A DNA stretch of 13,898 nt. Origin: Candidatus Shapirobacteria bacterium (GTDB taxonomy: Bacteria; Patescibacteriota; Microgenomatia; UBA12405). The stretch is from positions 1 to 13,898 of the forward strand of contig JAHBAQ020000057.1 in NCBI GenBank assembly GCA_018500045.2. Reading direction: 5' to 3'. The notes beneath the pieces were generated by a model, which worked only from the letters and a program-made list of their open reading frames with translations, did not search any database and was not told the origin of the DNA. The translations under genes and the position numbers were made by a program. Within the stretch, counting starts at the first letter, position 1. Each line of letters begins with the position of its first letter. Below, one piece after another: positions 13,773 to 13,898 of the stretch.

Positions 13773-13803
13773 TTGAGAGTAGGAGTTGGTGGAATGGTAA
13801 AAT
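13773..13803 (+). promoter_or_regulatory. Promoter of the partial gene at the window end, leaderless geometry
   Basis: TTGAGA (13773-13778), a 19-base spacer and TAAAAT (13798-13803) preceded by TGG (extended -10). Six bases follow before the GTG at 13810, the same layout as the other promoter-proximal genes. Confidence 0.5.
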
Positions 13804-13809
13804 TAATAA

Positions 13810-13898
13810 GTGGATAAAGAGAATAATAAAAATAGTTGGTTGAAAATAATCGGACTGATTGGGGCGGTGGTGTTGATTGTTTTTGGGAATGTAAATAA
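13810..13898 (+). CDS. Start of a membrane protein of unknown function, 3' end outside the window
   Basis: The frame opens with GTG directly after an in-frame TAA and stays open to the window end (29 codons). It encodes a charged, Asn-rich start (MDKENNKNSW) followed by a hydrophobic helix (about 11-26: LKIIGLIGAVVLIVFG). This could be a signal anchor or the N-terminus of a single-span or exported protein, but too little is present to name a family. The GTG is supported by an extended -10 box 6 bases upstream and by the absence of any other start after the TAA. It lies 48 bases downstream of the tRNA. Confidence 0.55.
   Translation, partial: MDKENNKNSWLKIIGLIGAVVLIVFGNVN

Overview
The window is AT-rich bacterial DNA that most resembles a member of the Candidate Phyla Radiation (Patescibacteria), possibly the Microgenomates. 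The reasons are the set of small VirB2/TrbC-like two-helix proteins with an S-x-G-D-x-K-K loop, the near absence of Shine-Dalgarno sequences, promoters that sit directly on start codons, a tRNA with no encoded CCA, and UGA used as a stop (which argues against Gracilibacteria/SR1). The taxonomic call is an inference, since no marker gene was searched.

Left part, plus strand: the 3' part of an FtsH membrane AAA+ zinc protease (1-1728; its first membrane helix lies outside the window), then an 892-residue soluble protein I cannot assign (1771-4449) behind its own promoter.

Centre, minus strand, read from 10296 down to 4487: a type IV secretion-like unit. It holds six tandem pilin-like paralogues (10296 to 7959), a secreted SpoIID/LytB-type peptidoglycan lytic protein with its motifs in permuted order (7959-6319), and a polytopic VirB6/TrbL-like channel protein (6271-4487). 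A strong intrinsic terminator overlapping a new promoter splits the unit between pilins 5 and 6. No VirB4, VirD4 or VirB11 ATPase is present, so the energising parts must be encoded elsewhere if this is a working secretion or DNA-uptake machine.

Right part, plus strand, divergent from the pilins: a three-gene amidoligase-type cassette. It consists of a 7TM membrane protein of the kind usually fused to an inactive transglutaminase domain (10455-11333; that domain is absent here), a fusion of a RimK-like ATP-grasp ligase with a RimB-like retropepsin peptidase (11374-12741), and a second RimK-like ATP-grasp ligase overlapping it by ATGA (12738-13628). By family knowledge such sets add and remove amino acids on a peptide or protein, with the 7TM protein in the membrane; the substrate is unknown.

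The window ends with tRNA-Ile(GAT) (13688-13761) and the first 29 codons of a small membrane protein. A unifying feature is the leaderless layout: for every promoter-proximal gene I can examine, the -10 box lies 5-7 nt upstream of the start codon. Genes inside operons rely on overlaps or very short gaps, and only one clear Shine-Dalgarno (before 12738) is seen.
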